Positions 8,631 to 18,464 of a stretch of DNA of 64,000 nt are shown here, in pieces. Position 1 is the stretch's first letter; every line of letters starts with the position of its first letter. The notes below the pieces were generated by a model. That model made no database searches. It saw nothing but the letters and a program-made list of their open reading frames with translations, and was not told where the DNA came from. The position numbers were made by a program, and so were the translations under genes. The stretch is from positions 1 to 64,000 of the forward strand of contig JANYGI010000161.1 of assembly GCA_025362495.1 (NCBI GenBank), in the 5' to 3' direction. The stretch is from Byssovorax sp. Its GTDB lineage: Bacteria; Myxococcota_A; Polyangia; Polyangiales; Polyangiaceae.

Positions 8631-9758
8631 GTGCTGGAACGTCGCTCTTCGCTGCCGCGCGCCCCCGTCCGGGGGGAGAACCTCCTCGCGTCGCACGACG
8701 CGGCCTCGCTCGCCGCCCTGCTCGAGCGGGCGGGCGGCGTCGCCTCGACCGCGCGCGCGACGGCCGCCAAGGTGCTTCGTCACGTGTACCGCGACGAGGG
8801 CGCGTTCACCGACGAGGCGCTGCTCGCCATCGGCGTCGGCGCCTGGGCCCGGCCGACGCTGCTCGAGCTCGATCCATCGCTCTCGCTCACGATCGCCTCG
8901 GAGGCGCCCTCGGAGGACACGACGATCCGGCTCGCTCTCCGCGCTCGCGACGGCGCGCTGATCGAGGCGGTGATCATCCCCGGCCCGGCGCGCACCACGC
9001 TCTGCGTGTCGAGCCAGGTCGGCTGCGCGCGCGCCTGCACCTTCTGCGAGACGGGGCGCCTCGGCCTGCTGCGGCAGCTCTCCGCGGGCGAGATCATCGA
9101 TCAGGTCCGGGTGGCGCAGCGGGTGTTCGCTCCGCGCGCGGCGGCCGGCGCGCCGCGCATCGGCAACCTGGTGTTCATGGGCATGGGCGAGCCCTTCGAT
9201 AACCTCGCCGAGGTGACGCGGGCGATCCGCCTCCTCACCGACTCGCGGGCGTTCGAGCTCGCGCCCTCGCGCGTGACGGTGAGCACCGTCGGCGTCGCCG
9301 ACAAGCTGCCCGCCTTCTTCCGCGACTGCCGCGCCGAGCTCGCCGTCAGCCTCAACGCGCCCGACGACGCGCGGCGCACGGCGATCATGCCGGTGAACGC
9401 GCGCGTGCCGATGGCGGCGCTGCGGGCAGCGATCGAGGAGCACCTGCCCGCGTCGCGCAAGGTGCTGTTCGAGTACGTGCTGTTCCACAACGTCAACGAC
9501 GCGATCGACGACGCGGATTTGCTCGCGGCGTACGTCGCGGGGCTCCGCTGTCGCGTCAACGTGATCCCCTGCAATCCAGGGCCGGATCCCGCGTTGCGGC
9601 CGCCGACGGTGGAGCGCATCGACGCGTTCGTCGCGCGGCTGTCGAGCCTCGGGGTGACGACGCTGGTGCGCCGCCCGCGCGGGCGCGACGTCGGCGGCGC
9701 GTGCGGGCAGCTCGCCGGGGCGCTGCGCGCTGCGGCCGAAGGCGTCGGCGAGAGCTGA
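8631..9758 (+). CDS. RlmN/Cfr-family radical SAM methyltransferase
   Basis: Radical SAM enzyme of the RlmN family, which methylates C2 of an adenine in 23S rRNA and tRNA. With the GTG start used here (375 residues), the iron-sulfur motif is Cys132-x3-Cys136-x2-Cys139 (GCARACTFCETG). A Cys at 125 sits seven residues before the cluster, and Cys358 lies in GGACGQLAG, matching the spacing of the mechanistic cysteines in Escherichia coli RlmN. GMGEPFDN is the SAM-binding GGE-like segment. The frame is open to 8331, but that sequence is the repeat-rich non-coding gap; GTG at 8613 is a second option. It may be the RlmN of this organism or a paralogue. Confidence 0.85.
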   Translation: MLERRSSLPRAPVRGENLLASHDAASLAALLERAGGVASTARATAAKVLRHVYRDEGAFTDEALLAIGVGAWARPTLLELDPSLSLTIASEAPSEDTTIRLALRARDGALIEAVIIPGPARTTLCVSSQVGCARACTFCETGRLGLLRQLSAGEIIDQVRVAQRVFAPRAAAGAPRIGNLVFMGMGEPFDNLAEVTRAIRLLTDSRAFELAPSRVTVSTVGVADKLPAFFRDCRAELAVSLNAPDDARRTAIMPVNARVPMAALRAAIEEHLPASRKVLFEYVLFHNVNDAIDDADLLAAYVAGLRCRVNVIPCNPGPDPALRPPTVERIDAFVARLSSLGVTTLVRRPRGRDVGGACGQLAGALRAAAEGVGES

Positions 9759-9792
9759 GACGTTGAGGCGCGGCGGCCTGGTGAGAAGTGCG

Positions 9793-9808
9793 GGGAGCCA
9801 GCGCTCCC
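9793..9808. terminator. Candidate bidirectional terminator hairpin
   Basis: GGGAGC and GCTCCC form a 6-bp stem with a 4-base loop between the 3' ends of the RlmN-like gene and the convergent DUF1501-like gene. GTGAG at 9781 and CTCAC at 9812-9816 extend it outward. There is no U-tract. Confidence 0.4.
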
Positions 9809-9812
9809 GAGC

Positions 9813-11123
9813 TCACGCCAGGGCGCCGGTGATCACGCTGCCCGTGGCGATCTGGTAGTCGATGTCTTTCGATGCGACGCCGATCGCCGAGAGCGTCGTC
9901 TTGCCGAACGAGGCCAGCGTGTCGACCGCGGAGATGCCCGCGCCTGCCATGCCTTTGCCGCTCTTCGCGTCGATCGGGAGCGCCCCGAAGTCGCCGTCGA
10001 TGGGGCCGACGCCGCCGATCACGCCGCCGCGGAACGGCTTGCCGATGGTGATCGAGGCCTGGTGATTGGCGTTGTGCTGGCGCCCGTCGGTGCTCGACGC
10101 GCCGAGCGTGCGACCGAAGACGTTGAGCGACATGAACGTCACGCTGTCCTGGAGCCCGAGGGCGTTGAGCTGCTTCATCAGCGAGACGATGGTCGCGACG
10201 CCCGACGCCGTCTGGGCCGCCTCGAGCGCGAGGCCGGTGTCGTGGTGGTTGTCACCGCCGAACGGGATGTGAATGGCGATGACGGGCGTGACCTTCATCT
10301 GGATGAGCGTGAGCGCCGCCAGGACCTGCGAGTCGGCCGAGTTGTCGGTGATGCTGTCGAGCGCGCTCAGCAGATCTTGCTTGATGTTCCGCACCTCGCT
10401 CTGCGACGTCGCGAGCGAGTCGAGGTAACGCTTCTGCGCCGGGCTCGCGCCCGTCTTGTAGAGATCGTTTAGCTGATTCAGCGTCTGATCGCGCAGCTTC
10501 TGGAGGTTGGTGAGCGGCCCCATCGGGTTCGCCAGCGTGGCTTTCAGCGCGAGAGGGGGGATGATCGGGAGCGCCGCGCCATCGTAGGTGAGCCCCTCGC
10601 TCGGCGACGTGGCGCCCAGGGTGATCGGCTGCGACTGGACCGTTCCGAGGCAGGGGGCGAGGTGCTTGGCGAGCAGCGAAGGGAACATCTCGGCCGGGGC
10701 GATGGCCCCCATGAGCCCGAGCACGTTGGGCTCCTTGGGGTGAATCGGCGTATTGGTCATCAGGTGCCAGAACGTCGTGCGATCGAGCACGGCCTGGGGC
10801 AGCGTGGCCCAGGGCGCCGCGGCGTCGAACGACTGGCCCGACAGCTTCAAGGCCGTCTTGGTCAGGAGCGGATCGTCGGTGTGGTGGACGCCGTTCACGT
10901 ACGTGCCAGGCACGTTGGCGTTGATCGGATCCCCGGACGACGACGTGCTCATGATGATGAACTGCGCTTTGTCCTTCGAGGCGCAGGTGGGCGGATCGCC
11001 CGCGAGCGCCTGGCGGGGATTGAGCAGGAGCGAGGCCGGCAGGCCGGTGGCGAGGGCGCGGAGTCCGATGTATCCCGCCCCGAAGAGCGTGGACATGAGG
11101 GCATTTCGTCGGCTGATGTTCAT
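9813..11123 (-). CDS. Secreted DUF1501-like protein, copy A
   Basis: A 436-residue exported protein with a Tat-like N-terminus (MNISRRNALMSTLFGAG) and a hydrophobic stretch to ~35. It resembles DUF1501, an alkaline-phosphatase-superfamily group common in Planctomycetes and myxobacteria, with some likeness to DUF1552 in its middle (SPAQKRYLDSLATSQ). Landmarks are IMSTSSSGDP, FGGDNHHDTGL, NVFGRT and HNANHQ followed by RGGVIGG, plausible metal or catalytic positions. Catalysis has not been shown for the family. It starts 11 bases after the upstream CxxCH lipoprotein gene stops, so they form an operon. It is clearly paralogous to the protein at 32009-33328. The start used is the Met before ISRR. 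Confidence 0.75.
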   Translation of the reverse strand: MNISRRNALMSTLFGAGYIGLRALATGLPASLLLNPRQALAGDPPTCASKDKAQFIIMSTSSSGDPINANVPGTYVNGVHHTDDPLLTKTALKLSGQSFDAAAPWATLPQAVLDRTTFWHLMTNTPIHPKEPNVLGLMGAIAPAEMFPSLLAKHLAPCLGTVQSQPITLGATSPSEGLTYDGAALPIIPPLALKATLANPMGPLTNLQKLRDQTLNQLNDLYKTGASPAQKRYLDSLATSQSEVRNIKQDLLSALDSITDNSADSQVLAALTLIQMKVTPVIAIHIPFGGDNHHDTGLALEAAQTASGVATIVSLMKQLNALGLQDSVTFMSLNVFGRTLGASSTDGRQHNANHQASITIGKPFRGGVIGGVGPIDGDFGALPIDAKSGKGMAGAGISAVDTLASFGKTTLSAIGVASKDIDYQIATGSVITGALA

Positions 11124-11134
11124 GACCGGGCTCC

Positions 11135-13264
11135 TTACATTCCAATGCCGATGGCGGAGGGCGCCAGGCATGCGGTGACGAACGTCGACTTGAGCGCGCT
11201 GGAAGCGTTCTCCCCGCTCGCGAGCGCCGCCGTGTAGTGGCCTTTGAGGAGCGCCGCCGCCGGGGTCGCCCGCGCGTCCGAGGGCGTGAGCGCCATGATC
11301 GTCCCCACGAAATCGGCGATGGCCGCGTCGGGCGTGCCCGTGCTCACCCAGTGCTTGGCCATCGGGGCGTTCGGGTCCACGGGAGCATCGATGACCTTGG
11401 CCGCGACGGCCTCACAGACGTTCTCGAGCCCGGCCCGGTAAAAGAGCGTCGGATCGTTCGGGAGGATCGGCGCGGTGGCTCCGCGCCCGTACCCGTCGGA
11501 CGGCAAACCCCCGACGATCTGCGCGATGAGCGTGGGTTTGCCCGCCTTGCCCTTGGCCACGACCTGGAGCCCGCACACGTCGACGAGCCCGAGCCGGAAG
11601 TTCAGCGCGGCGCAGAGGTGGTCGCGCCGGGCGACTGCCACCGTCTCGCTGGCGGCCGTGGTCTTCGTGGCGCTGGCGTTGGTGGTGAGCGGCGACGACA
11701 GCAGCTCTCGCACGAGGGCGCTCCACGAGAGCTTGGAGCCTTGAAACACCTTCACGACGCGGAGGAACTCGGGATCGTCTTCGAGGCACGGCTTCGAGTT
11801 CGCGTAGTAACAGAGCTTCTGCGCCCAGGCGGTGGGGAAGGCCGGGTGCGTCGCGAGGATGTCCGCGAAGTCGTCGATGCTGGAGACCGGCTTCTGCACG
11901 CCCTGGAAGGCGAAGAGGCCTTTCTGGTTGATCTGGGCCTGGAGGTCTTGCGTGGAGTACGCGTACGTCCAGGTGCTGGAGAGGATGGCGCGCGTCGGAT
12001 CGAGCGTCTGGTGGCAGAAGAAGCACGCGGTCCCCGGCATGGCGTGCTTGGCGTCGAGGCCCGGAGTCGACGTCGGTATGGTGGGATCGGTCCCGTCGAT
12101 CGACATCCCCGTGGCGACGATGAGCGATTGGTTGAGCGTGACCCGCATCTGGTTGCTGGTGTTGGTGGACCAGTTGGCGAAGAACGCCGGCGTGCTGAAG
12201 AAGCCCGGGCGAGGCGTGGTGATGACGAGCTCGCTCGCCGCGCGCAGCGCCGGGATGTCGAAGAACCTGGTCGGCTTCTCGCCCGCGGCCGGCGGGCGGA
12301 TGGTCACCATCTTCCAGGCGTTGAAATCATCGTCGCTGAACTGCGACGTCGCCCCGCCGCGACCGCCGCAGGAGACCGTCTTGCCCTTGTGACCCTCGAC
12401 CCCGCCGTAAAGGAGCCAGTGAATGTTGTACGAGGTCGCCGGCAACACCACCGGATCGAGGCCTCCGCAGCTGGTCTCGGCCACGCCCTGGAACGTGAAA
12501 TTGAGGATGTCCGGATCGTACCAGTGCATGTAGTGCTGAGCGTCGGTGGGATCGAGCGTCTGCGCGAGGGGAATGGGCCCGCCCGCGGCCTCGATGGTCA
12601 GGTTCAGCTTGGGGTGCGCGTCGCCGAACGCGTCGCTGTAGGTCGAGTCGTCGCCGACGTGCCACGTGTCGAGGAACGCATAGAGCTCCATCAGCGGAGG
12701 CGTCATCATCAGTCGCTTGGTGGTCATCGCCTCGCTCAGCGGCTTGCCCTCGTCGATGAGCGCGAGCACCGTCCGGGCGAAGCTCTCGCGGACATTGAGC
12801 ACGAGGTTCGGGACGCCGCCGCCGGGGCCGAGCCCCGCTTTGCCGATCATGTCGATGAAGTCCGCCGAGGTGATCTGCGTCTGCTGGAAGGCGAGCTCGA
12901 AGAAGACTTGCATCTTCTCCTGGTATTCGGGGAGCGTCATCCATCCGTCGATCAGCGTCTTCAGCGCCTCCGGATTGGCCTTGACCTGCTTCACCTCGTC
13001 GTCGGTCGGGGGCAGCCCGACCAGGATGTTCTTCACCTTGGCGACGTACACCTCGGGGCCGTCGGCCTGGAAAGGCACGCTGTCTCCGCCGCCCGCGCCG
13101 CCGCCGCCGCCGGCTCCTCCGGTCGAGGTCGAGGTCGAGGTCGAGGTCGACGACGGGGCGGCGCCGCTCGAGCAGCTGGCGATCGCCGTGGAGCCGGCCA
13201 CCACCGCCAGCGTCGATGCACAGGCCAGGAGACTACGCGACCAGGCGGAGCGAAGGAGTGCCAT
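11135..13264 (-). CDS. CxxCH-containing lipoprotein (DUF1588/DUF1592-like), copy A
   Basis: A 709-residue lipoprotein: the signal peptide ends in a lipobox with Cys (STAIASCSS), followed by a Ser-Thr repeat and Gly-rich linker, encoded by a tandem GAGGTC-type hexamer. A helical region similar to planctomycete/myxobacterial cytochrome-like proteins follows. CFFCH (Cys414, Cys417, His418) followed by QTLDPTR matches the heme-c site plus xxDP pattern of DUF1588. It therefore may bind one covalent heme and act as an envelope redox protein; heme attachment is inferred. Operon partner: the DUF1501-like gene downstream. A second copy of the same pair lies at 33348-35390 and 32009-33328. Confidence 0.75.
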   Translation of the reverse strand: MALLRSAWSRSLLACASTLAVVAGSTAIASCSSGAAPSSTSTSTSTSTGGAGGGGGAGGGDSVPFQADGPEVYVAKVKNILVGLPPTDDEVKQVKANPEALKTLIDGWMTLPEYQEKMQVFFELAFQQTQITSADFIDMIGKAGLGPGGGVPNLVLNVRESFARTVLALIDEGKPLSEAMTTKRLMMTPPLMELYAFLDTWHVGDDSTYSDAFGDAHPKLNLTIEAAGGPIPLAQTLDPTDAQHYMHWYDPDILNFTFQGVAETSCGGLDPVVLPATSYNIHWLLYGGVEGHKGKTVSCGGRGGATSQFSDDDFNAWKMVTIRPPAAGEKPTRFFDIPALRAASELVITTPRPGFFSTPAFFANWSTNTSNQMRVTLNQSLIVATGMSIDGTDPTIPTSTPGLDAKHAMPGTACFFCHQTLDPTRAILSSTWTYAYSTQDLQAQINQKGLFAFQGVQKPVSSIDDFADILATHPAFPTAWAQKLCYYANSKPCLEDDPEFLRVVKVFQGSKLSWSALVRELLSSPLTTNASATKTTAASETVAVARRDHLCAALNFRLGLVDVCGLQVVAKGKAGKPTLIAQIVGGLPSDGYGRGATAPILPNDPTLFYRAGLENVCEAVAAKVIDAPVDPNAPMAKHWVSTGTPDAAIADFVGTIMALTPSDARATPAAALLKGHYTAALASGENASSALKSTFVTACLAPSAIGIGM

Positions 13265-13284
13265 GCTCGCCCCCTAGCAGGATG

Positions 13285-13346
13285 CGAGCCGCGGTGGTTT
13301 TGCCCTGAAAATGCGGCAAATCGTCGCATTCACAGGGCACGGCTCG
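13285..13346. promoter_or_regulatory. Three-tier nested hairpin upstream of the CxxCH lipoprotein gene
   Basis: Three consecutive perfect arms are nested: CGAGCCG 13285-13291 with CGGCTCG 13340-13346, TGCCCTG 13301-13307 with CAGGGCA 13333-13339, and AATGCG 13310-13315 with CGCATT 13325-13330. It starts about 20 bases before the ATG at 13264 and about 70 bases after the stop of the cupredoxin-like gene. It may terminate that gene or form a structured leader for the lipoprotein mRNA. Confidence 0.55.
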
Positions 13347-13417
13347 TGGCGTGGGCGCATCGCCGTTGCGCCGGCGCCACGGGTCGCGGGGCGCGGACGC
13401 AACGGTCGATCGAGACC

Positions 13418-14416
13418 TCATCGATCGATCGCGGCGCGCGCTTCCTCTCCGCCGAACGTGAGCGTCACGGCGGCGTCGCCGCCCGGCACCACGTCGACCG
13501 CGCGCTCGACTCCGCTCCGCCCGTCGACGAGGCTCGTGAGCTTCACCCGCGCTCCCGGCACGCCGCGAAAGGCGAAGTGGCCGCGCTCGTCGGTCCAGGC
13601 GAAGAAGGGGTGTGCCACGACGAGGATCTGCCCCTCTGCCTCCGCGGGAGAAGGGTGGATGTTGCACTTGACGGTGACCAGGCCTCGGGCCTCGCCAAAG
13701 GTCGGATGGCTCGGGTCGCCCGAGGGGAGCAAAGGGGTGTTGAAGAGCGTTTTCCCGTCTTTCACGGCGATGAACGTGTGGAGCTTGCCGTCGGTCGAGC
13801 GCGCCAGGACCGGTTGATTGACCTGCACGACCACGATCGCGGGCGGTGAGGCGTGGTCGGCGCGGTCGATCGTGACAGGCGTGGTCGGCGGGGCAAATAC
13901 GTAGTCTTCGAGGCCCGAGGAGATCCACACCAGGGCTCCCGGAACGGGGTGGCCCGCGGCGTCGAGCACGGTGCCCGTGACGGCGCCGGTCGTCGCGGGA
14001 TCGATCGGCGTGACTGCCGCCCTCGACTCGGTGACCGCGAGGCGCGCGGCGTGCGGCAGGGCCGCCGCGTGGGCGCGGGCGGGGAAGGGCGTCACCTCCC
14101 AGAGCACGAGGGCGAAGGCGAAGGTGCAGGTGTATTTGACGAGCGTGAGCACCAGCGTGTCCACGAGGAAGGCCTTCCAGGAGAGGTGTCGCGACCAGGC
14201 GAGACAGCCAATCACCAGGAGCGGTAGGGCGACGTAGCTCCAGAAGATGGCGCGATTGAGGAGCTCCATGTCCCAGGGATGCCGCCAGATCGGCCCCGCC
14301 TCGAAGAGGAAGAGCGTGAGGGCGACCGCGAGCGCGCCCGCGAGCTGGGCCCGCGACATCCGCGCGGGCGCTTCGTGGCCCTGTGCCGAGGAGATCTCCG
14401 CTGTCGATGCTTTCAT
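13418..14416 (-). CDS. Membrane protein with periplasmic cupredoxin-like domain
   Basis: A 332-residue protein. Three or four hydrophobic segments occupy ~20-130 (AGALAVALTLFLFEAG, AIFWSYVALPLLVIGCLAW, DTLVLTLVKYTCTFAFALVL). A ~190-residue periplasmic part follows, combining a carboxypeptidase-regulatory-like beta domain (GTVLDAAGHPVPGALVWI) and a cupredoxin-like fold. VKCNIHP (Cys251, His254) followed by AHPFFAWTDERGHF is the copper-ligand type seen in plastocyanin/methylamine-utilisation-like proteins. It probably binds copper and handles electrons; the partner is unknown. It lies in the same direction between a sigma-54 activator and the CxxCH lipoprotein. Start alternatives are ATG 14416 or ATG 14359; the second fits the putative sigma-54 promoter better. 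Confidence 0.7.
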   Translation of the reverse strand: MKASTAEISSAQGHEAPARMSRAQLAGALAVALTLFLFEAGPIWRHPWDMELLNRAIFWSYVALPLLVIGCLAWSRHLSWKAFLVDTLVLTLVKYTCTFAFALVLWEVTPFPARAHAAALPHAARLAVTESRAAVTPIDPATTGAVTGTVLDAAGHPVPGALVWISSGLEDYVFAPPTTPVTIDRADHASPPAIVVVQVNQPVLARSTDGKLHTFIAVKDGKTLFNTPLLPSGDPSHPTFGEARGLVTVKCNIHPSPAEAEGQILVVAHPFFAWTDERGHFAFRGVPGARVKLTSLVDGRSGVERAVDVVPGGDAAVTLTFGGEEARAAIDR

Positions 14417-14429
14417 GTGTGGCGAACAG

Positions 14430-14445
14430 AGCAACGGGGATGCCG
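14430..14445 (-). promoter_or_regulatory. Candidate sigma-54 (-24/-12) promoter
   Basis: On the minus strand the sequence reads CGGCATCCCCGTTGCT. It keeps the invariant GG and GC with the exact 10-base spacing and matches most of the TGGCACG-N4-TTGCA consensus. It lies in front of the cupredoxin-like gene and directly downstream of a sigma-54 activator gene. The transcription start would fall near 14420, which favours the internal ATG at 14359 as the translation start. Confidence 0.4.
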
Positions 14446-14522
14446 CGCGAAAAGCCGCGGAAAGCCGCCGGGCGGGCCCCACGAGGCCACGACCGAGCGC
14501 GGTGGCCACGGGATATCGTGGG

Positions 14523-16094
<1,572 letters not shown>

Positions 16095-16307
16095 CGGGCG
16101 CCTCTCGCTCCCTTGGAGCCTGTCAAAGAGCCTCCTTTGCAGCCGTTCAAGTGGATCTGGACCACCGGGAAGAGGCCGGAGACGTCGACATGGACGAGGC
16201 CATACCTCGAGCGTGGACATCGGCCAACAGTCTCGCCCCTGGCCATCGCCCGGGTCGACCCTGGAGCCTCGCCGTTTCGGTTTGCCCTGGCGAGCCTGGC
16301 GCGGGTT

Positions 16308-16442
16308 GTCGCGACCACCCGGATCGGCCTTCGGAGGGCCTCCCGGTCGATCGCGAACCAATCCGGAGGCCCTCCGAGGGGGGGTCGGATTGGTTTCGAA
16401 CCAATGAGATGGCCCTCCGAAGGCAATCCGGGTGGTCGCGAC
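16308..16442. repeat. Compound inverted repeat in a 495-bp gene-free stretch
   Basis: Outer arms of about 31 bp (16308-16339 and 16412-16442, near-identical, containing TCGCGACCACCCGGAT and TTCGGAGGG) enclose further palindromes: CGGAGG-C-CCTCCG around 16370, and ATTGGTTTCGAACCAAT at 16389-16405. Overall it could fold into a branched stem of ~135 bases. The element lies between the start of the sigma-54 activator and the 3' end of the FG-GAP lipoprotein. The rest of 16095-16589 shows no gene I can support. It resembles REP/MITE-type repeats; no second copy is in the window. Confidence 0.65.
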
Positions 16443-16589
16443 CTCGCGGCGCCAACAAGGGGAGGTGGATGCTGCAAGGCGGCGCCTCCCGCGAGCGGCA
16501 GCCACGGAGGCGCAGAGCCCCCGAGCCGTGCCGGAGCAGCCGGCTTCGCGCGGTTCCGCGCTGCCAACCGGCGCGCGGCGCGGGTACTC

Positions 16590-17864
16590 CTATCTATCGT
16601 CGCTCTCGTCCCAGGAGTCATCGTCTCCCGGCTCTGACGGACAATCGTGGCCGTGGGGAATACAGGAGGTATTGAGGAGCACGCTCACGGTGTTGTCGAG
16701 GAGGTTCGTGACGGCCAGATCAAGCCTCTTGTCATGGTTGAAATCGCCCGCCGCGACGGCTGTGGGGGCGGAGCCGACGCTGACGGTCGTCGCGGGCTGG
16801 AACGTGCCGTCGCCGTTCCCCGCGAGCACGCTCACGGTACTGTCGCCGTTGTTGGTGACCGCCAGATCGACCACCTTGTCACCGTTGAAGTCGCCGACCG
16901 CGAGGGACGAAGGGACAGAGCCGACCGCGAAGCTCATCGCGGGTTGGAAGGTGCCATTGCCGTTGCCCAGCAGCACGCTCACATCGTCGCCGAGGAGGTT
17001 CGCCACGGCGAGGTCGGGCTTCTTGTCGCCGTTGAAATCAGCCACCGCCACGAAGAATGGAACCACGCCGGCGGGGAAGCTCATCGCGGGTTGGAAGGTG
17101 CCATTGCCGTTGCCCAGGAACACGCTCACGTCGTTGGTGATCTGGTTCGCGGTCACGAGGTCGGGCTTCTTGTCCCCGTTGAAGTCGGCCACCGCGACGG
17201 AGTTGGGACCGCCGGCGCCGGAGAGCACCATCGCAGGCTGGAAGGTGCCATTGCCGTTGCCCAGGAGCACGCTCACCGTGTTGTCGAAGAGGTTCGCGAC
17301 CGCGACGTCGAGCTTCTTGTCGCGGTTGAAGTCGCCCACCGCGACGGAGGTGGGGCCGCCGCCGACGGTGATGCTCATCGCCGGCTGGAAGGTGCCGTTG
17401 CCTTTGCCCAGGAGCACGCTCACCGTGCTGTCGTTCTGGTTGGCGACGACGAGGTCCGACTTCTCGTCGCGGTTGAAATCACCCACCGCGATGGAGACGG
17501 GACCGTTGCCGACAGCGAAGCTCATCGCGGGCTGGAAGGTGCCGTCGCCGTTGCCCAGCAGCACGCTCACATCACCGCCGACGATGTTCGCGATCACGAG
17601 GTCGAGCTTCTTGTCGCGATTGAAATTCCCGACGGCGACGGCGGAAGGCCCGTTGCCCGTGGCGAAGTCCCGCCGTGTGAACTCGATCGGTCCCGCGCCG
17701 TTCTTGCACGGTCTCGGCGAGCCGAGGCGCTCGACTCCGACGTTGATATCCTCCCTCGATTCGCCCTCCTGTTGAACCGGCGAGGTCGCACACGATGCCG
17801 CGACGAGCACGACGCCCGCCACCAAGGAGAGCCAGGCCGCCCCCGTCCAGCGAGAAGAATCCAT
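16590..17864 (-). CDS. Lipoprotein with seven FG-GAP/VCBS repeats
   Basis: A 424-residue lipoprotein: signal segment WLSLVAGVVLVAASC with Cys of the lipobox, a short spacer, then seven tandem repeats of about 47 residues. Each holds D-F-N-x-D-K-K-x-D-L (calcium-binding loop) and most end in GNGDGTFQPA. Seven repeats predict one closed seven-bladed propeller like that of integrin alpha subunits. The last residues are very acidic (DDDSWDESDDR). It probably sits on the outer membrane and binds a surface or matrix partner; no enzymatic motif is seen. The ATG at 17864 has a plausible ribosome site, and a 26-bp palindrome lies just upstream. Confidence 0.85.
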   Translation of the reverse strand: MDSSRWTGAAWLSLVAGVVLVAASCATSPVQQEGESREDINVGVERLGSPRPCKNGAGPIEFTRRDFATGNGPSAVAVGNFNRDKKLDLVIANIVGGDVSVLLGNGDGTFQPAMSFAVGNGPVSIAVGDFNRDEKSDLVVANQNDSTVSVLLGKGNGTFQPAMSITVGGGPTSVAVGDFNRDKKLDVAVANLFDNTVSVLLGNGNGTFQPAMVLSGAGGPNSVAVADFNGDKKPDLVTANQITNDVSVFLGNGNGTFQPAMSFPAGVVPFFVAVADFNGDKKPDLAVANLLGDDVSVLLGNGNGTFQPAMSFAVGSVPSSLAVGDFNGDKVVDLAVTNNGDSTVSVLAGNGDGTFQPATTVSVGSAPTAVAAGDFNHDKRLDLAVTNLLDNTVSVLLNTSCIPHGHDCPSEPGDDDSWDESDDR

Positions 17865-17883
17865 CGTTTCTCCTTTTCGTCCA

Positions 17884-17909
17884 GCGTGCATGACAGCGCT
17901 GTTGCACGC
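17884..17909. promoter_or_regulatory. 26-bp palindrome, operator-like, upstream of the FG-GAP lipoprotein gene
   Basis: GCGTGCA (17884-17890) and TGCACGC (17903-17909) flank an inner ACAGCGCTGT palindrome (17893-17902). It begins 20 bases upstream of the ATG at 17864, so it overlaps the leader or promoter of that minus-strand gene. Confidence 0.5.
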
Positions 17910-18464
17910 TTTTCGACGAAGCCGGCATGGTAGTTCAATTCGCGATCGCGTCAAACACCAACGGCGCCTCGGAGCACCTGGCCAGTGGAGGGCTCATCCT
18001 CGTTCGTCCGGGAGGTTCAGGCACGCTCGCTGCGTCGGGCGGAACGAACGGCGATATGGCCAGCCGTGAGGGCGTCGCGTACCGCGCTTCGATGCGCCTG
18101 CAACGGGTCGCCGCTTCGCGGAGGATCCAGCTCCTCGTCGCCCTCGCGCTCGTCCACGACGTCGATCGCCGCCTTCGCGCGCTTCAGAGGCGCGCCACGC
18201 CGAGCCGGCCTGGCGGTTCGTGAGGTGGACAATCGAGCGCGACCCCTCCCTCGTCGCCGTGGCCGAAGCCGCGTTTGCCGAGGCGGCGGCCGCGAGCGCG
18301 AGAGTGGCAACCTCGGAGTCGATAGGACCGGAGCTGGCGCTGGTGGTCAGTCCGTGCGCGGCGGCGCTGCTGGGCGGGAGAGGCGCGCTCGCGGCGCGAT
18401 CGACGGCCCTGCTCGCGCCGCCCATGCCCGGATGACCCCGGGCACGAGCGGTGGAGTCTGCGCT
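17910..18464. other. Gene-free stretch of about 550 bases
   Basis: Several frames are open by chance in this GC-rich sequence, but none has a convincing start, ribosome site or recognisable protein. One minus-strand frame (about 18017-18190) has a more protein-like composition (AAIDVVDEREGDEEL) and could be a gene relic. No RNA gene or repeat was identified. Confidence 0.4.

Noticed and set aside
13125-13152. Tandem GAGGTC hexamers
   Set aside because: They encode the Ser-Thr linker of the lipoprotein; simple codon repeat, not a separate element.
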